Of a DNA stretch of 64,000 nt, positions 9,551-22,921 are shown in pieces. The stretch's first letter is position 1, and every line of letters begins with the position of its first letter. The DNA comes from Siphonodentalium dalli (Eukaryota; Mollusca; Scaphopoda; Gadilida; Siphonodentaliidae). The notes below the pieces were generated by a model. That model ran no database searches. It was not told the origin of the DNA and saw only the letters and a list, made by a program, of their open reading frames with translations. Position numbers and translations under genes: made by a program. The DNA is taken from the NCBI GenBank assembly GCA_032622095.1, contig CP136063.1, positions 272,051,426 to 272,115,425 of the forward strand, written 5' to 3'.

Positions 9551-11962
9551 TTGTATGTTACAAATAAAGAACGCTCATTGTTAGTCTATTCCTGGTATGC
9601 TACAAATAAAGAACGCTCATTGTTAGTCTATTCCTGGTGTGTTACAAATAAAGAGCGTTCATTGTTAGTCTATACCTGGTATGATACAAATGAAGAGCGT
9701 TCATTGTTAGTCTACTCATTGTATATTACCAATAAAGAGCGTTCCTTGTTAGAAAATTCATGGTATGTTACAAATAAAGAACGCTCATTGTTCGTCTATT
9801 CCTGGTATGTTACAAATAAAGAGCGTTCATCGTTTGTCTATTCCTGGTATGTTACAAATAAAGAACGCTCATTGTTAGTCTATTCCTGGTATGTTACAAA
9901 TAAAGAACGCTCATTGTTCGTCTATTCCTGGTATGTTACAAATAAAGAGCGTTCATCGTTAGTCTATTCCTGGTATGTTACAAATAAAGAACGCTCATTG
10001 TTAGTCTATTCCTGGTATGTTACAAACAAAGAGCGTTCATTGTTAGTCTATTCCTGGTATGTTACAAATAAAGAACGCTCATTGTTTGTCTATTCCTGGT
10101 ATGTTACAAATAAAGAACACTCATTGTTAGTCTATTCCTGGTATGTTATAAATAAAGAGCGTTCATTGTTAGTCTATTCCTGATATATTACACATAAAGA
10201 ACGCTCATTGTTAGTCTTACTCCTGGTATGTTACAAATAAAGAACGCTCATTGTTAGTCTTACATCTGGTATGTTACAAATAAAGAGAGTTCATTGTTAG
10301 TCTATTCCTGGTATGTTACAAATAAAGAACCCTCATTGTTAGTCTATTCCTGGATTGTAACCAACAAAGAACGTCCATTGTTAGTCTTATTCATGGTATG
10401 TTACAAATAAAGAACGCTCATTGTTAGTCTATTCCTGGTATGTTACAAATAAAGAGCTTTCATCGTTAGTCTATTCCTGGTATGTTACAAATAAAGAACG
10501 CTCATTGTTAGTCTATTCCTGGTATGTTACAAATAAAGAGCGTTCATCGTTAGTCTATTCCTGGTATGTTACAAATAAAGAACGCTCATTGTTTGTCTAT
10601 TCCTGGTATGTTACAAATAAAGAACGCTCACCGTTAGTCTATTCCTGGTATGTTATAAATAAAGAGCGTTTATTGTTAGTCTATTCCTCGTTTGTTATAA
10701 ATAAAGAGCGTTCATTGTTAGTCTATTCCTGATATATTACACATAAAGAACGCTCATTGTTAGTCTTACTCCTGGTATGTTACAAATAAAGAGCGTTCAT
10801 TGTTAGTCTTACTCCTGGTATGTTTCAAATAAAGAATGTTCATTGTTAGTCTATTCCTGGTATGTTACACACAAAGAGCGTTCATTGTCAGTCTACTCAT
10901 TGTATATTACCAATAAAGACCGTCCCTTGTTAGTATATTCATGGTATGTTACAAATAAAGATCGTTCATTGTTAGTCTTATTCCTGGTATGTTACAAATA
11001 AAGAGTGTTCATTGTTAGTCTTACACAGTGTATGTTACAAATAAAGAGCGTTCACTGTTAGTCACCTCCTGAATAAATAACCAATACTAAGCGTTCATTG
11101 TTAGTCTATTCCTGGTATGTTACCAACAAAGATCATTCATTGTTAGTCTTATTCCTGTGATGTTACAAATAAAGAGCGTTAATTGTTAGTCTATTATTGG
11201 TATGTTACAAATAAAGAGCGTTCATTGTTAGTCTTACTCCTGGTATGTTACAAATAAAGAACGCTCATTGTTAGTCTATTCCTGGTATGTTATAAATAAA
11301 GAGCGTTCCTTGTTAGTATATTCATGGTATGTTACAAATAAAGATCGTGCATTGTTAGTCTTATTCCTGGTATGTTACACATAAAGAGCGTTCATTGTTA
11401 GTCTACTCATTGTATATTACCAATAAAGAGCGTTCCTTGTTAGAAAATTCATGGTATGTTACAAATAAAGATCGTTCATTGTTAGTCTTATTCCTGGTAT
11501 GTTACAAATAAAGAACGCTCATTGTTAGTCTATTCCTGGTATGTTACAAATAAAGAGCGTTAATTGTTAGTCTATTCCTGGTATGTAACCAACAAGGAAC
11601 GTCCATTGTTAGTCTTACTCCTGGTATGTTACAAATAAAGAACGCTCATTATTAGTCTTACTCTTGGTATGTTACATATAAAGAGCGTTGATTGATAGTC
11701 TATTATTGGTATGTTACATATAAAGAACGCTCATTGTTAGTCTTACTCCTGGTATGTTACAAATAAAGAGTGTTCATTGTTAGTCTTACTCCTGGTATGT
11801 TACAAATAAAGAACGCTCATTGCTAGTCTATTCCTGGTATGTTACAAATAAAAAGCGTTCATTGTTAGTCTTATTCCTGGTATGTTACAAATAAATAACG
11901 CTCATTGTTAGTATATTCCTGGTATGATACAAATAAAGAGCGTTCATTGTTAGTCTTATTCC
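9551..11962 (+). repeat. B unit, copy 1 (2412 bp)
   Basis: It starts like A but carries ATGATACAAATGAAG (GAAG instead of AAAG) and GTTTGTC after GAGCGTTCATC. The in-phase run ends at the TGA monomer at 10181-10183. The tail holds TTCCTCGTTTGTTATAAAT, a GTTACACACAAAG monomer, and the most diverged monomer of the array at 11061-11093. Aligns with 29455-31865 at offset 19904, falling to 19903 after a one-base deletion in the diverged monomer. The part from about 10562 also starts the 7,810-bp duplication. Confidence 0.85.
11061..11093 (+). repeat. Most diverged monomer, marker of B-unit tails
   Basis: GTCACCTCCTGAATAAATAA followed by CCAATACTAAGCG replaces the usual GTCTTACTCCTGG and TATGTTACAAAT segment, at nearly the same length. 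It is the only place where the monomer is hard to recognise. Related copies start at 18871 (same form) and at 30964, 38880, 49756, 52882 and 63758, where CTGACAAATAACC replaces CTGAATAAATAACC with one base fewer. Copies at 49756 and 63758 also read TCAACTCC for TCACCTCC. Confidence 0.9.
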
Positions 11963-13602
11963 TTGTATGTTACAAATAAAGAACGCTCATTGTTAGTCTA
12001 TTCCTGGTATGCTACAAATAAAGAACGCTCACTGTTAGTCTATTCCTGGTGTGTTACAAATAAAGAGCGTTCATTGTTAGTCTATACCTGGTATGATACA
12101 AATAAAGAGCGTTCATTGTTAGTCTACTCATTGTATATTACCAATAAAGAGCGTTCCTTGTTAGAAAATTCATGGTATGTTACAAATAAAGAACGCTCAT
12201 TGTTCGTCTATTCCTGGTATGTTACAAATAATGAGCGTTCATCGTTAGTCTATTCCTGGTATGTTACAAATAAAGAACGCTCATTGTTAGTCTATTCCTG
12301 GTATGTTACAAATAAAGAACGCTCATTGTTCGTCTATTCCTGGTATGTTACAAATAAAGAGCGTTCATCGTTAGTCTATTCCTGGTATGTTACAAATAAA
12401 GAACGCTCATTGTTAGTCTATTCCTGGTATGTTACAAACAAAGAGCGTTCATCGTTAGTCTATTCTTGGTATGTTACAACTAAAGAACGCTCATTGTTTG
12501 TCTATTCCTGGTATGTTACAAATAAAGAACACTCATTGTTAGTCTATTCCTGGTATGTTATAAATAAAGAGCGTTCATTGTTAGTCTATTCCTGATATAT
12601 TACACATAAAGAACGCTCATTGTTAGTCTTACTCCTGGTATGTTACAAATAAAGAACGCTCATTGTTAGTCTTACTCCTGGTATGTTACAAATAAAGAGA
12701 GTTCATTGTTAGTCTATTCCTGGTATGTTACAAATAAAGAACGCTCATTGTTAGTCTATTCCTGGATTGTAACCAACAAAGAACGTCCATTATTAGTCTT
12801 ATTCATGGTATGTTACAAATAAAGAACACTCATTGTTAGTCTATTCCTGGTATGTTACAAATAAAGAGCGTTCATCGTTAGTCTATTCCTGGTATGTTAC
12901 AAATAAAGAACGCTCATTGTTTGTCTATTCCTGGTATGTTACAAATAAAGAACGCTCATCGTTAGTCTATTCCTGGTATGTTATATATAAAGAGCGTTTA
13001 TTGTTAGTCTATTCCTCGTTTGTTATAAATAAAGAGCGTTCATTGTTAGTCTATTCCTGATATATTACACATAAAGAACGCTCATTGTTAGTCTTACTCC
13101 TGGTATGTTACAAATAAAGAGCGTTCATTGTTAGTCTTACTCCTGGTATGTTACAAATAAAGAATGTTCATTGTTAGTCTATTCCTGGTATGATACAAAT
13201 AAAGAGCGTTCATTGTTAGTCTATTCCTGGTATGTTACAAATAAAGAACGCTCATTGTTATATAGTCTATTCCTGGTATGTTACAAATAAAGAGCGTTCA
13301 TTGTTAGTCTTACTCCTGGTATGTTACAAATAAAGAACGCTCATTGTTAGTCTATTCCAGGTATGTTACAAATAAAGAACGTTTATTGCTAATCTTATTC
13401 CTTGTATGTTACAAATAAAGAACGCTCATTGTTAGTCTATTCCTGGTATGCTACAAATAAAGAACGCTTATTGTTAGTCTATTCCTGTTGTGTTACAAAT
13501 AAAGAGCGTTCATTGTTAGTCTATACCTGGTATGATACAAATAAAGAGCGTTCATTGTTAGTCTACTCATTGTATATTACCAATAAAGAGCGTTCCTTGT
13601 TA

Positions 13603-14106
13603 GAAAATTCATGGTATGTTACAAATAAAGAACGCTCATTGTTCGTCTATTCCTGGTATGTTACAAATAAAGAGCGTTCATCGTTAGTCTATTCCTGGTA
13701 TGTTACAAATAAAGAACGCTCATTGTTAGTCTATTCCTGGTATGTTACAAATAAAGAGCGTTCATCGTTAGTCTATTCCTGGTATGTTACAAATAAAGAA
13801 CGCTCATTGTTCGTCTATTCCTGGTATGTTACAAATAAAGAGCGTTCATCGTTAGTCTATTCCTGGTATGTTACAAATAAAGAACGCTCATTGTTAGTCT
13901 ATTCCTGGTATGTTACAAATAAAGAGCGTTCATCGTTAGTCTATTCCTGGTATGTTACAAATAAAGAACGCTCATTGTTCGTATATTACTGGTATGTTAC
14001 AAATAAAGAGCGTTCATCGTTAGTCTATTCCTGGTATGTTGCACATAAAGAACGCTCATTGTTAGTCTATTCCTGGTATGTTACAAATAAAGAGCGTTCA
14101 TCGTTA
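13603..14106 (+). repeat. 168-bp tetrameric repeat, D copy 2
   Basis: Same three-period tetramer as at 1466-1969. One monomer differs by GTATATTAC for GTCTATTAC in the GTTCG member near 13980, a change shared with copy 3 at about 21790 and absent from copy 1. Confidence 0.8.
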
Positions 14107-15111
14107 GTCTATTCCTGGTATGTTACAAATAAAGAGCGCTCATTGTTTGTCTATTCCTGGTATGTTACAAATAAAGAACACTCATTGTTAGTCTATTCCT
14201 GGTATGTTATAAATAAAGAGCGTTCATTGTTAGTCTATTCCTGATATATTACACATAAAAAACGCTCATTGTTAGTCTTACTCCTGGTATGTTACAAATA
14301 CAGAACGCTCATTGTTAGTCTTACTCCTGGTATGTGACAAATAAAGAGAGTTCATTGTTAGTCTATTCCTGGTATGTTACAAATAAAGAACGCTCATCGT
14401 TAGTCTATTCCTGGATTGTAACCAACAAAGAACGTCTATTGTTAGTCTTATTCATGGTATGTTACAAATAAAGAGCGCTCATTGTTAGTCTATTCCTGGT
14501 ATGTTACAAATAAAGAGCGTTCATCGTTAGTCTATTGCTGGTATGTTAAAAATAAAGAACGCTCATTGTTAGTCTATTCCTGGTATGTTACAAATAAAGA
14601 ACGCTCATTGTTAGTCTATTCCTGGTATGTTACAAATAAAGAACGCTCATTGTTAGTCTATTCCTGGTGTGTTACAAATAAAGAGCGTTCATTGTTAGTC
14701 TATACCTGGTATGATACAAATAAAGAGCGTTCATTGTTAGTCTACTCATTGTATATTACCAATGAAGAGCGTTCCTTGTTAGAAAATTCCTGGTATGTTA
14801 CAAATAAAGAACGCTCATTGTTCGTCTATTCCTGGTATGTTACAAATAAAGAACGCTCATTGTTAGTATATTCCTGGTATGTTATAAATAAAGAACGCTC
14901 ATCGTTAGTCTATACCTGGTATGATACAAATAAAGAGCGTTCATTGTTAGTCTACTCATTGTATATTACCAATAAAGAGCGTTCCTTGTTAGAAAATTCC
15001 TGGTATGTTACAAATAAAGAACGCTCATCGTTAGTCTATTCCTGGTATGTTACAAACAAAGAGCGTTAATCGTTAGTCTATTCCTGGTATGTTACAAATA
15101 AAGAACGCTCA

Positions 15112-16743
15112 TTGTTTGTCTATTCCTGGTATGTTACACATAAAGAACGCTCATTGTTCGTCTATTCCTGGTATGTTACAAATAAAGAGCGTTCATCGTT
15201 AGTCTATTCCTGGTATGTTACAAATAAAGAACTCTCATTGTTAGTCTATTCCTGGTATGTTACAAATAAAGAACGTTCATTGTTAGTCTATTCCTGGTAT
15301 GATACAAATAAAGAACGCTCATTGTTAGTCTATTCCTGGTATGTTACAAATAAAGAACGCTCATTGTTAGTCTATTCCTGGTATGTTACAAATAAAGAAC
15401 GCTCATTGTTAGTCTATTCCTGGTATGTTACAAATAAAGAACGCTCATTGTTAGTCTATTCCTGGTATGTTACAAATAAAGAACGCTCATTGTTAGTCTA
15501 TTCCTGGTATGTTACAAATAAAGAGCGTTCATCATTAGTCTATTCCTGGTATGTTACAAATAAAGAGCGTTCATCGTTAGTCTATTCCTGGTATGTTACA
15601 AATAAAGAGCGTTCATTGTTAGTCTATTCCTGGTATGTTATAAATAAAGAACGCTCATTGTTAGTCTATTCCTGGTATGTTACAAATAAAGAACGCTCAT
15701 TGTTAGTCTATTCCTGGTATGTTACAAATAAAGAACGCTCATCGTTAGTCTATACCTGGTATGATACAAATAAAGAGCGTTCATTGTTAGTCTACTCATT
15801 GTATATTACCAATAAAGAGCGTTCCTTGTTAGAAAATTCATGGTATGTTACAAATAAAGAACGCTCATCGTTAGTCTATTACTGGTATGTTACAAATAAA
15901 GAGCGTTCATCGTTAGTCTATTCCTGGTATGTTACAAATAAAGAACGCTCATTGTTAGTCTATTCCTGGTATGTTACAAACAAAGAGCGTTCATCGTTAG
16001 TCTATACCTGGTATGTTACACATAAAGAACGCTCATTGTTAGTCTATGCCTGGTATGTTACAAATAAAGAACGCTCATCGTTAGTCTATACCTGGTATGA
16101 TACAAATAAAGAGCGTTCATTGTTAGTCTACTCATTGTATATTACCAATAAAGAGCGTTCCTTGTTAGAAAATTCCTGGTATGTTACAAATAAAGAACGC
16201 TCATCGTTAGTCTATTACTGGTATGTTACAAATAAAGAGCGTTCATCGTTAGTCTATTCCTGGTATGTTACAAATAAAGAACGCTCATTGTTAGTCTATT
16301 CCTGGTATGTTACAAACAAAGAGCGTTCATCGTTAGTCTATTCCTGGTATGTTACAAATAAAGAACGCTCATTGTTTGTCTATTCCTGGTATGTTACACA
16401 TAAAGAACGCTCATTGTTCGTCTATTCCTGGTATGTTACAAATAAAGAGCGTTCATTGTTAGTCTATTCCTGGTATGTTACACATAAAGAACGTCCATTG
16501 TTAGTCTATTCCTGGTATGTTACAAATAAAGAACGCTCATTGTTCGTCTATTCCTGGTATGTTACAAATAAAGAGCGTTCATCGTTAGTCTATTCCTGGT
16601 ATGTTACAAATAAAGAACGCTCATTGTTAGTCTATTCCTGGTATGTTACAAACAAAGAGCGTTCATCGTTAGTCTATTCCTGGTATGTTACAAATAAAGA
16701 ACGCTCATTGTTTGTCTATTCCTGGTATGTTACAAATAAATAA
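15112..16743 (+). other. 543-codon satellite open frame, D copy 2; probably non-coding
   Basis: The translation is the same as that of 3018-4649, at offset 12094. It arises from an uninterrupted run of 42-mers and ends at a TAA in AAATAAATAAC. No unique terminus, signal sequence or gene context is present. Confidence 0.8.
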
Positions 16744-18371
16744 CACTCATTGTTAGTCTATTCCTGGTATGTTATAAATAAAGAGCGTTCATTGTTAGTC
16801 TATTTCTGATATATTACACATAAAGAACGCTCATTGTTAGTCTTACTCCTGGTATGTTACAAATAAAGAGGGTTCATCGTTAGTCTATTCCTGATATATT
16901 ACACATAAAGAACGCTCATTGTTAGTCTATTCCTGGTATGTTACACATAAAGAACGCTCATTGTTAGTCTACTCCTGGTATGTTACAAATAAAGAACGCT
17001 CATTGTTCGTCTATTCCTGGTATGTTACAAATAAAGAGCGTTCATCGTTAGTCTATTCCTGATATATTACACATAAAGAACGCTCATTGTTAGTCTTACT
17101 CCTGGTATGTTACAAATAAAGAACGCTCATTGTTAGTCTTACTCCTGTTATGTTACAAATAGAGAGAGTTCATTGTTAGTCTATTCCTGGTATGTTACAA
17201 ATAAAGAACGCTCATTGTTCGTCTATTCCTGGTATGTTACAAATAAAGAGCGTTCATCGTTAGTCTATTCCTGATATATTACACATAAAGAACGCTCATT
17301 GTTAGTCTTATTCCTGGAATGTTACAAATAAAGAACGCTCATTGTTAGTCTTACTCCTGGTACGTTACAAATAAAGAGAGTTCATTGTTAGTCTATTCAT
17401 GGTATATTACACATAAAGAACGCTCATTGTTCGTCTATTCCTGGTATGTTACAAATAAAGAACTCTCATTGTTCGTCTACTCATGGTATGTTACAAATAA
17501 AGAGCGTTCATCGTTAGTCTACTCCTGATATATTACACATAAAGAACGCTCATTGTTAGTCTTACTCCTGGTATGTTTCAAATAAAGAGGGTTCATCGTT
17601 AGTCTATTCCTGATATATTACACATAAAGAACGCTCATTGTTAGTCTTACTCCTGGTATGTTACAAATAAAGAACGCTCATTGTTAGTCTTACTCCTGGT
17701 ATGTTACAAATAAAGAGAGTTCATTGTTAGTCTATTCCTGGTATGTTACAAATAAAGAACGCTCATTGTTCGTCTATTCCTGGTATGTTACAAATAAAGA
17801 ACGCTCATTGTTCGTCTATTCCTGGTATGTTACAAATGAAGAACGCTCATTGTTCGTCTATTCCTAGTATGTTACAAATAAAGAGCGTTCATCGTTAGTC
17901 TATTCCTGGTATGTTACAAATAAAGAACGCTCATTGTTCGTCTATTCCTGGATTGTAACCAACAAAGAACGTCCATTGTTAGTCTTATTCATGGTATGTT
18001 ACAAAAAAAGAACGCTCATTGTTAGTCTATTCCTGGTATGTTACAAATAAAGAGCGTTCATCGTTAGTCTATTCCTGGTATGTTACAAATAAAGAACGCT
18101 CATTGTTAGTCTATTCCTGGTATGTTACAAATAAAGAGCGTTCATCGTTAGTCTATTCCTGGTATGTTACAAATAAAGAACGCTCATTGTTTGTCTATTC
18201 CTGGTATGTTACAAATAAAGAGCGTTTATTGTTTGTCTATTCCTGGTATGTAGTCAACAAAGAACGTCCATTGTTGGTCTTATTCCTGGTATGTTACACA
18301 TAAAGAGCGTTCATTGTTAGTATATTCATTGTTTGTTACCAATAAAGTCCGTTCATTGTTAGTCTTAGTCA

Positions 18372-19772
18372 TGGTATGTTACAAATAAAGAACGCTCATT
18401 GTTTGTCTATTCCTGGTATGTTACAAATAAAGAACGCTCACCGTTAGTCTATTCCTGGTATGTTATAAATAAAGAGCGTTTATTGTTAGTCTATTCCTCG
18501 TTTGTTATAAATAAAGAGCGTTCATTGTTAGTCTATTCCTGATATATTACACATAAAGAACGCTCATTGTTAGTCTTACTCCTGGTATGTTACAAATAAA
18601 GAGCGTTCATTGTTAGTCTTACTCCTGGTATGTTTCAAATAAAGAATGTTCATTGTTAGTCTATTCCTGGTATGTTACACACAAAGAGCGTTCATTGTCA
18701 GTCTACTCATTGTATATTACCAATAAAGACCGTCCCTTGTTAGTATATTCATGGTATGTTACAAATAAAGATCGTTCATTGTTAGTCTTATTCCTGGTAT
18801 GTTACAAATAAAGAGTGTTCATTGTTAGTCTTACACAGTGTATGTTACAAATAAAGAGCGTTCACTGTTAGTCACCTCCTGAATAAATAACCAATACTAA
18901 GCGTTCATTGTTAGTCTATTCCTGGTATGTTACCAACAAAGATCATTCATTGTTAGTCTTATTCCTGTGATGTTACAAATAAAGAGCGTTAATTGTTAGT
19001 CTATTATTGGTATGTTACAAATAAAGAGCGTTCATTGTTAGTCTTACTCCTGGTATGTTACAAATAAAGAACGCTCATTGTTAGTCTATTCCTGGTATGT
19101 TATAAATAAAGAGCGTTCCTTGTTAGTATATTCATGGTATGTTACAAATAAAGATCGTGCATTGTTAGTCTTATTCCTGGTATGTTACACATAAAGAGCG
19201 TTCATTGTTAGTCTACTCATTGTATATTACCAATAAAGAGCGTTCCTTGTTAGAAAATTCATGGTATGTTACAAATAAAGATCGTTCATTGTTAGTCTTA
19301 TTCCTGGTATGTTACAAATAAAGAACGCTCATTGTTAGTCTATTCCTGGTATGTTACAAATAAAGAGCGTTAATTGTTAGTCTATTCCTGGTATGTAACC
19401 AACAAGGAACGTCCATTGTTAGTCTTACTCCTGGTATGTTACAAATAAAGAACGCTCATTATTAGTCTTACTCTTGGTATGTTACATATAAAGAGCGTTG
19501 ATTGATAGTCTATTATTGGTATGTTACATATAAAGAACGCTCATTGTTAGTCTTACTCCTGGTATGTTACAAATAAAGAGTGTTCATTGTTAGTCTTACT
19601 CCTGGTATGTTACAAATAAAGAACGCTCATTGCTAGTCTATTCCTGGTATGTTACAAATAAAAAGCGTTCATTGTTAGTCTTATTCCTGGTATGTTACAA
19701 ATAAATAACGCTCATTGTTAGTATATTCCTGGTATGATACAAATAAAGAGCGTTCATTGTTAGTCTTATTCC
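18372..19772 (+). repeat. B-unit tail placed after the duplication junction
   Basis: This 1.4-kb stretch is the tail of a B unit without its start, a direct result of the 7,810-bp duplication. It holds the TTCCTCGTTTG monomer, the ACACACAAAG monomer and the diverged monomer at 18871-18903. It is mixed 42/43-mers without a long open run. No gene is seen. Confidence 0.85.
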
Positions 19773-21412
19773 TTGTATGTTACAAATAAAGAACGCTCAT
19801 TGTTAGTCTATTCCTGGTATGCTACAAATAAAGAACGCTCACTGTTAGTCTATTCCTGGTGTGTTACAAATAAAGAGCGTTCATTGTTAGTCTATACCTG
19901 GTATGATACAAATAAAGAGCGTTCATTGTTAGTCTACTCATTGTATATTACCAATAAAGAGCGTTCCTTGTTAGAAAATTCATGGTATGTTACAAATAAA
20001 GAACGCTCATTGTTCGTCTATTCCTGGTATGTTACAAATAATGAGCGTTCATCGTTAGTCTATTCCTGGTATGTTACAAATAAAGAACGCTCATTGTTAG
20101 TCTATTCCTGGTATGTTACAAATAAAGAACGCTCATTGTTCGTCTATTCCTGGTATGTTACAAATAAAGAGCGTTCATCGTTAGTCTATTCCTGGTATGT
20201 TACAAATAAAGAACGCTCATTGTTAGTCTATTCCTGGTATGTTACAAACAAAGAGCGTTCATCGTTAGTCTATTCTTGGTATGTTACAACTAAAGAACGC
20301 TCATTGTTTGTCTATTCCTGGTATGTTACAAATAAAGAACACTCATTGTTAGTCTATTCCTGGTATGTTATAAATAAAGAGCGTTCATTGTTAGTCTATT
20401 CCTGATATATTACACATAAAGAACGCTCATTGTTAGTCTTACTCCTGGTATGTTACAAATAAAGAACGCTCATTGTTAGTCTTACTCCTGGTATGTTACA
20501 AATAAAGAGAGTTCATTGTTAGTCTATTCCTGGTATGTTACAAATAAAGAACGCTCATTGTTAGTCTATTCCTGGATTGTAACCAACAAAGAACGTCCAT
20601 TATTAGTCTTATTCATGGTATGTTACAAATAAAGAACACTCATTGTTAGTCTATTCCTGGTATGTTACAAATAAAGAGCGTTCATCGTTAGTCTATTCCT
20701 GGTATGTTACAAATAAAGAACGCTCATTGTTTGTCTATTCCTGGTATGTTACAAATAAAGAACGCTCATCGTTAGTCTATTCCTGGTATGTTATATATAA
20801 AGAGCGTTTATTGTTAGTCTATTCCTCGTTTGTTATAAATAAAGAGCGTTCATTGTTAGTCTATTCCTGATATATTACACATAAAGAACGCTCATTGTTA
20901 GTCTTACTCCTGGTATGTTACAAATAAAGAGCGTTCATTGTTAGTCTTACTCCTGGTATGTTACAAATAAAGAATGTTCATTGTTAGTCTATTCCTGGTA
21001 TGATACAAATAAAGAGCGTTCATTGTTAGTCTATTCCTGGTATGTTACAAATAAAGAACGCTCATTGTTATATAGTCTATTCCTGGTATGTTACAAATAA
21101 AGAGCGTTCATTGTTAGTCTTACTCCTGGTATGTTACAAATAAAGAACGCTCATTGTTAGTCTATTCCAGGTATGTTACAAATAAAGAACGTTTATTGCT
21201 AATCTTATTCCTTGTATGTTACAAATAAAGAACGCTCATTGTTAGTCTATTCCTGGTATGCTACAAATAAAGAACGCTTATTGTTAGTCTATTCCTGTTG
21301 TGTTACAAATAAAGAGCGTTCATTGTTAGTCTATACCTGGTATGATACAAATAAAGAGCGTTCATTGTTAGTCTACTCATTGTATATTACCAATAAAGAG
21401 CGTTCCTTGTTA

Positions 21413-21916
21413 GAAAATTCATGGTATGTTACAAATAAAGAACGCTCATTGTTCGTCTATTCCTGGTATGTTACAAATAAAGAGCGTTCATCGTTAGTCT
21501 ATTCCTGGTATGTTACAAATAAAGAACGCTCATTGTTAGTCTATTCCTGGTATGTTACAAATAAAGAGCGTTCATCGTTAGTCTATTCCTGGTATGTTAC
21601 AAATAAAGAACGCTCATTGTTCGTCTATTCCTGGTATGTTACAAATAAAGAGCGTTCATCGTTAGTCTATTCCTGGTATGTTACAAATAAAGAACGCTCA
21701 TTGTTAGTCTATTCCTGGTATGTTACAAATAAAGAGCGTTCATCGTTAGTCTATTCCTGGTATGTTACAAATAAAGAACGCTCATTGTTCGTATATTACT
21801 GGTATGTTACAAATAAAGAGCGTTCATCGTTAGTCTATTCCTGGTATGTTGCACATAAAGAACGCTCATTGTTAGTCTATTCCTGGTATGTTACAAATAA
21901 AGAGCGTTCATCGTTA
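21413..21916 (+). repeat. 168-bp tetrameric repeat, D copy 3
   Basis: Third occurrence of the three-period tetramer, 7810 bp after 13603-14106, with the same GTATATTAC variant. Confidence 0.8.
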
Positions 21917-22921
21917 GTCTATTCCTGGTATGTTACAAATAAAGAACGCTCATTGTTTGTCTATTCCTGGTATGTTACAAATAAAGAACACTCATTGTTA
22001 GTCTATTCCTGGTATGTTATAAATAAAGAGCGTTCATTGTTAGTCTATTCCTGATATATTACACATAAAAAACGCTCATTGTTAGTCTTACTCCTGGTAT
22101 GTTACAAATACAGAACGCTCATTGTTAGTCTTACTCCTGGTATGTGACAAATAAAGAGAGTTCATTGTTAGTCTATTCCTGGTATGTTACAAATAAAGAA
22201 CGCTCATCGTTAGTCTATTCCTGGATTGTAACCAACAAAGAACGTCTATTGTTAGTCTTATTCATGGTATGTTACAAATAAAGAGCGCTCATTGTTAGTC
22301 TATTCCTGGTATGTTACAAATAAAGAGCGTTCATCGTTAGTCTATTGCTGGTATGTTAAAAATAAAGAACGCTCATTGTTAGTCTATTCCTGGTATGTTA
22401 CAAATAAAGAACGCTCATTGTTAGTCTATTCCTGGTATGTTACAAATAAAGAACGCTCATTGTTAGTCTATTCCTGGTGTGTTACAAATAAAGAGCGTTC
22501 ATTGTTAGTCTATACCTGGTATGATACAAATAAAGAGCGTTCATTGTTAGTCTACTCATTGTATATTACCAATGAAGAGCGTTCCTTGTTAGAAAATTCC
22601 TGGTATGTTACAAATAAAGAACGCTCATTGTTCGTCTATTCCTGGTATGTTACAAATAAAGAACGCTCATTGTTAGTATATTCCTGGTATGTTATAAATA
22701 AAGAACGCTCATCGTTAGTCTATACCTGGTATGATACAAATAAAGAGCGTTCATTGTTAGTCTACTCATTGTATATTACCAATAAAGAGCGTTCCTTGTT
22801 AGAAAATTCCTGGTATGTTACAAATAAAGAACGCTCATCGTTAGTCTATTCCTGGTATGTTACAAACAAAGAGCGTTAATCGTTAGTCTATTCCTGGTAT
22901 GTTACAAATAAAGAACGCTCA

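Larger units (their letters stand above)
10562..18371 (+). repeat. 7,810-bp segmental tandem duplication, left copy
   Basis: This segment is repeated directly and immediately downstream at 18372-26181 with a constant offset of 7810 at every landmark tested: the diverged monomer at 11061 and 18871, unit starts at 11963 and 19773, long frames at 13402, 14482, 15112 and 18019 against 21212, 22292, 22922 and 25829. No indel is needed. In the parts I compared I found one substitution, G at 14136 against A at 21946. It contains the B tail, a C start and most of the D block. Confidence 0.93.
11963..18371 (+). repeat. Expanded C unit (D block), copy 2, tail removed at the junction
   Basis: It starts at a TGTATG monomer with a C-type start (in-phase run to the TGA at 12593-12595), runs on through a second start at 13402 and into long in-phase 42-mer runs (14482-15069, 15112-16743), then a mixed zone with many TGATATATTACACATAAAG monomers (about 16800-17950). 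Between about 16745 and 18018 there is no long open run, only alternating 42- and 43-mers. The A-like tail present in copies 1 and 3 is missing because the duplication junction cuts at 18371. Confidence 0.83.

Noticed and set aside
11061-11110. Insertion of unrelated DNA at the diverged monomer
   Set aside because: Its length equals one monomer segment and CTCCTG, AATAA and AAGCGTTC can be aligned to the consensus, so divergence explains it better than insertion.
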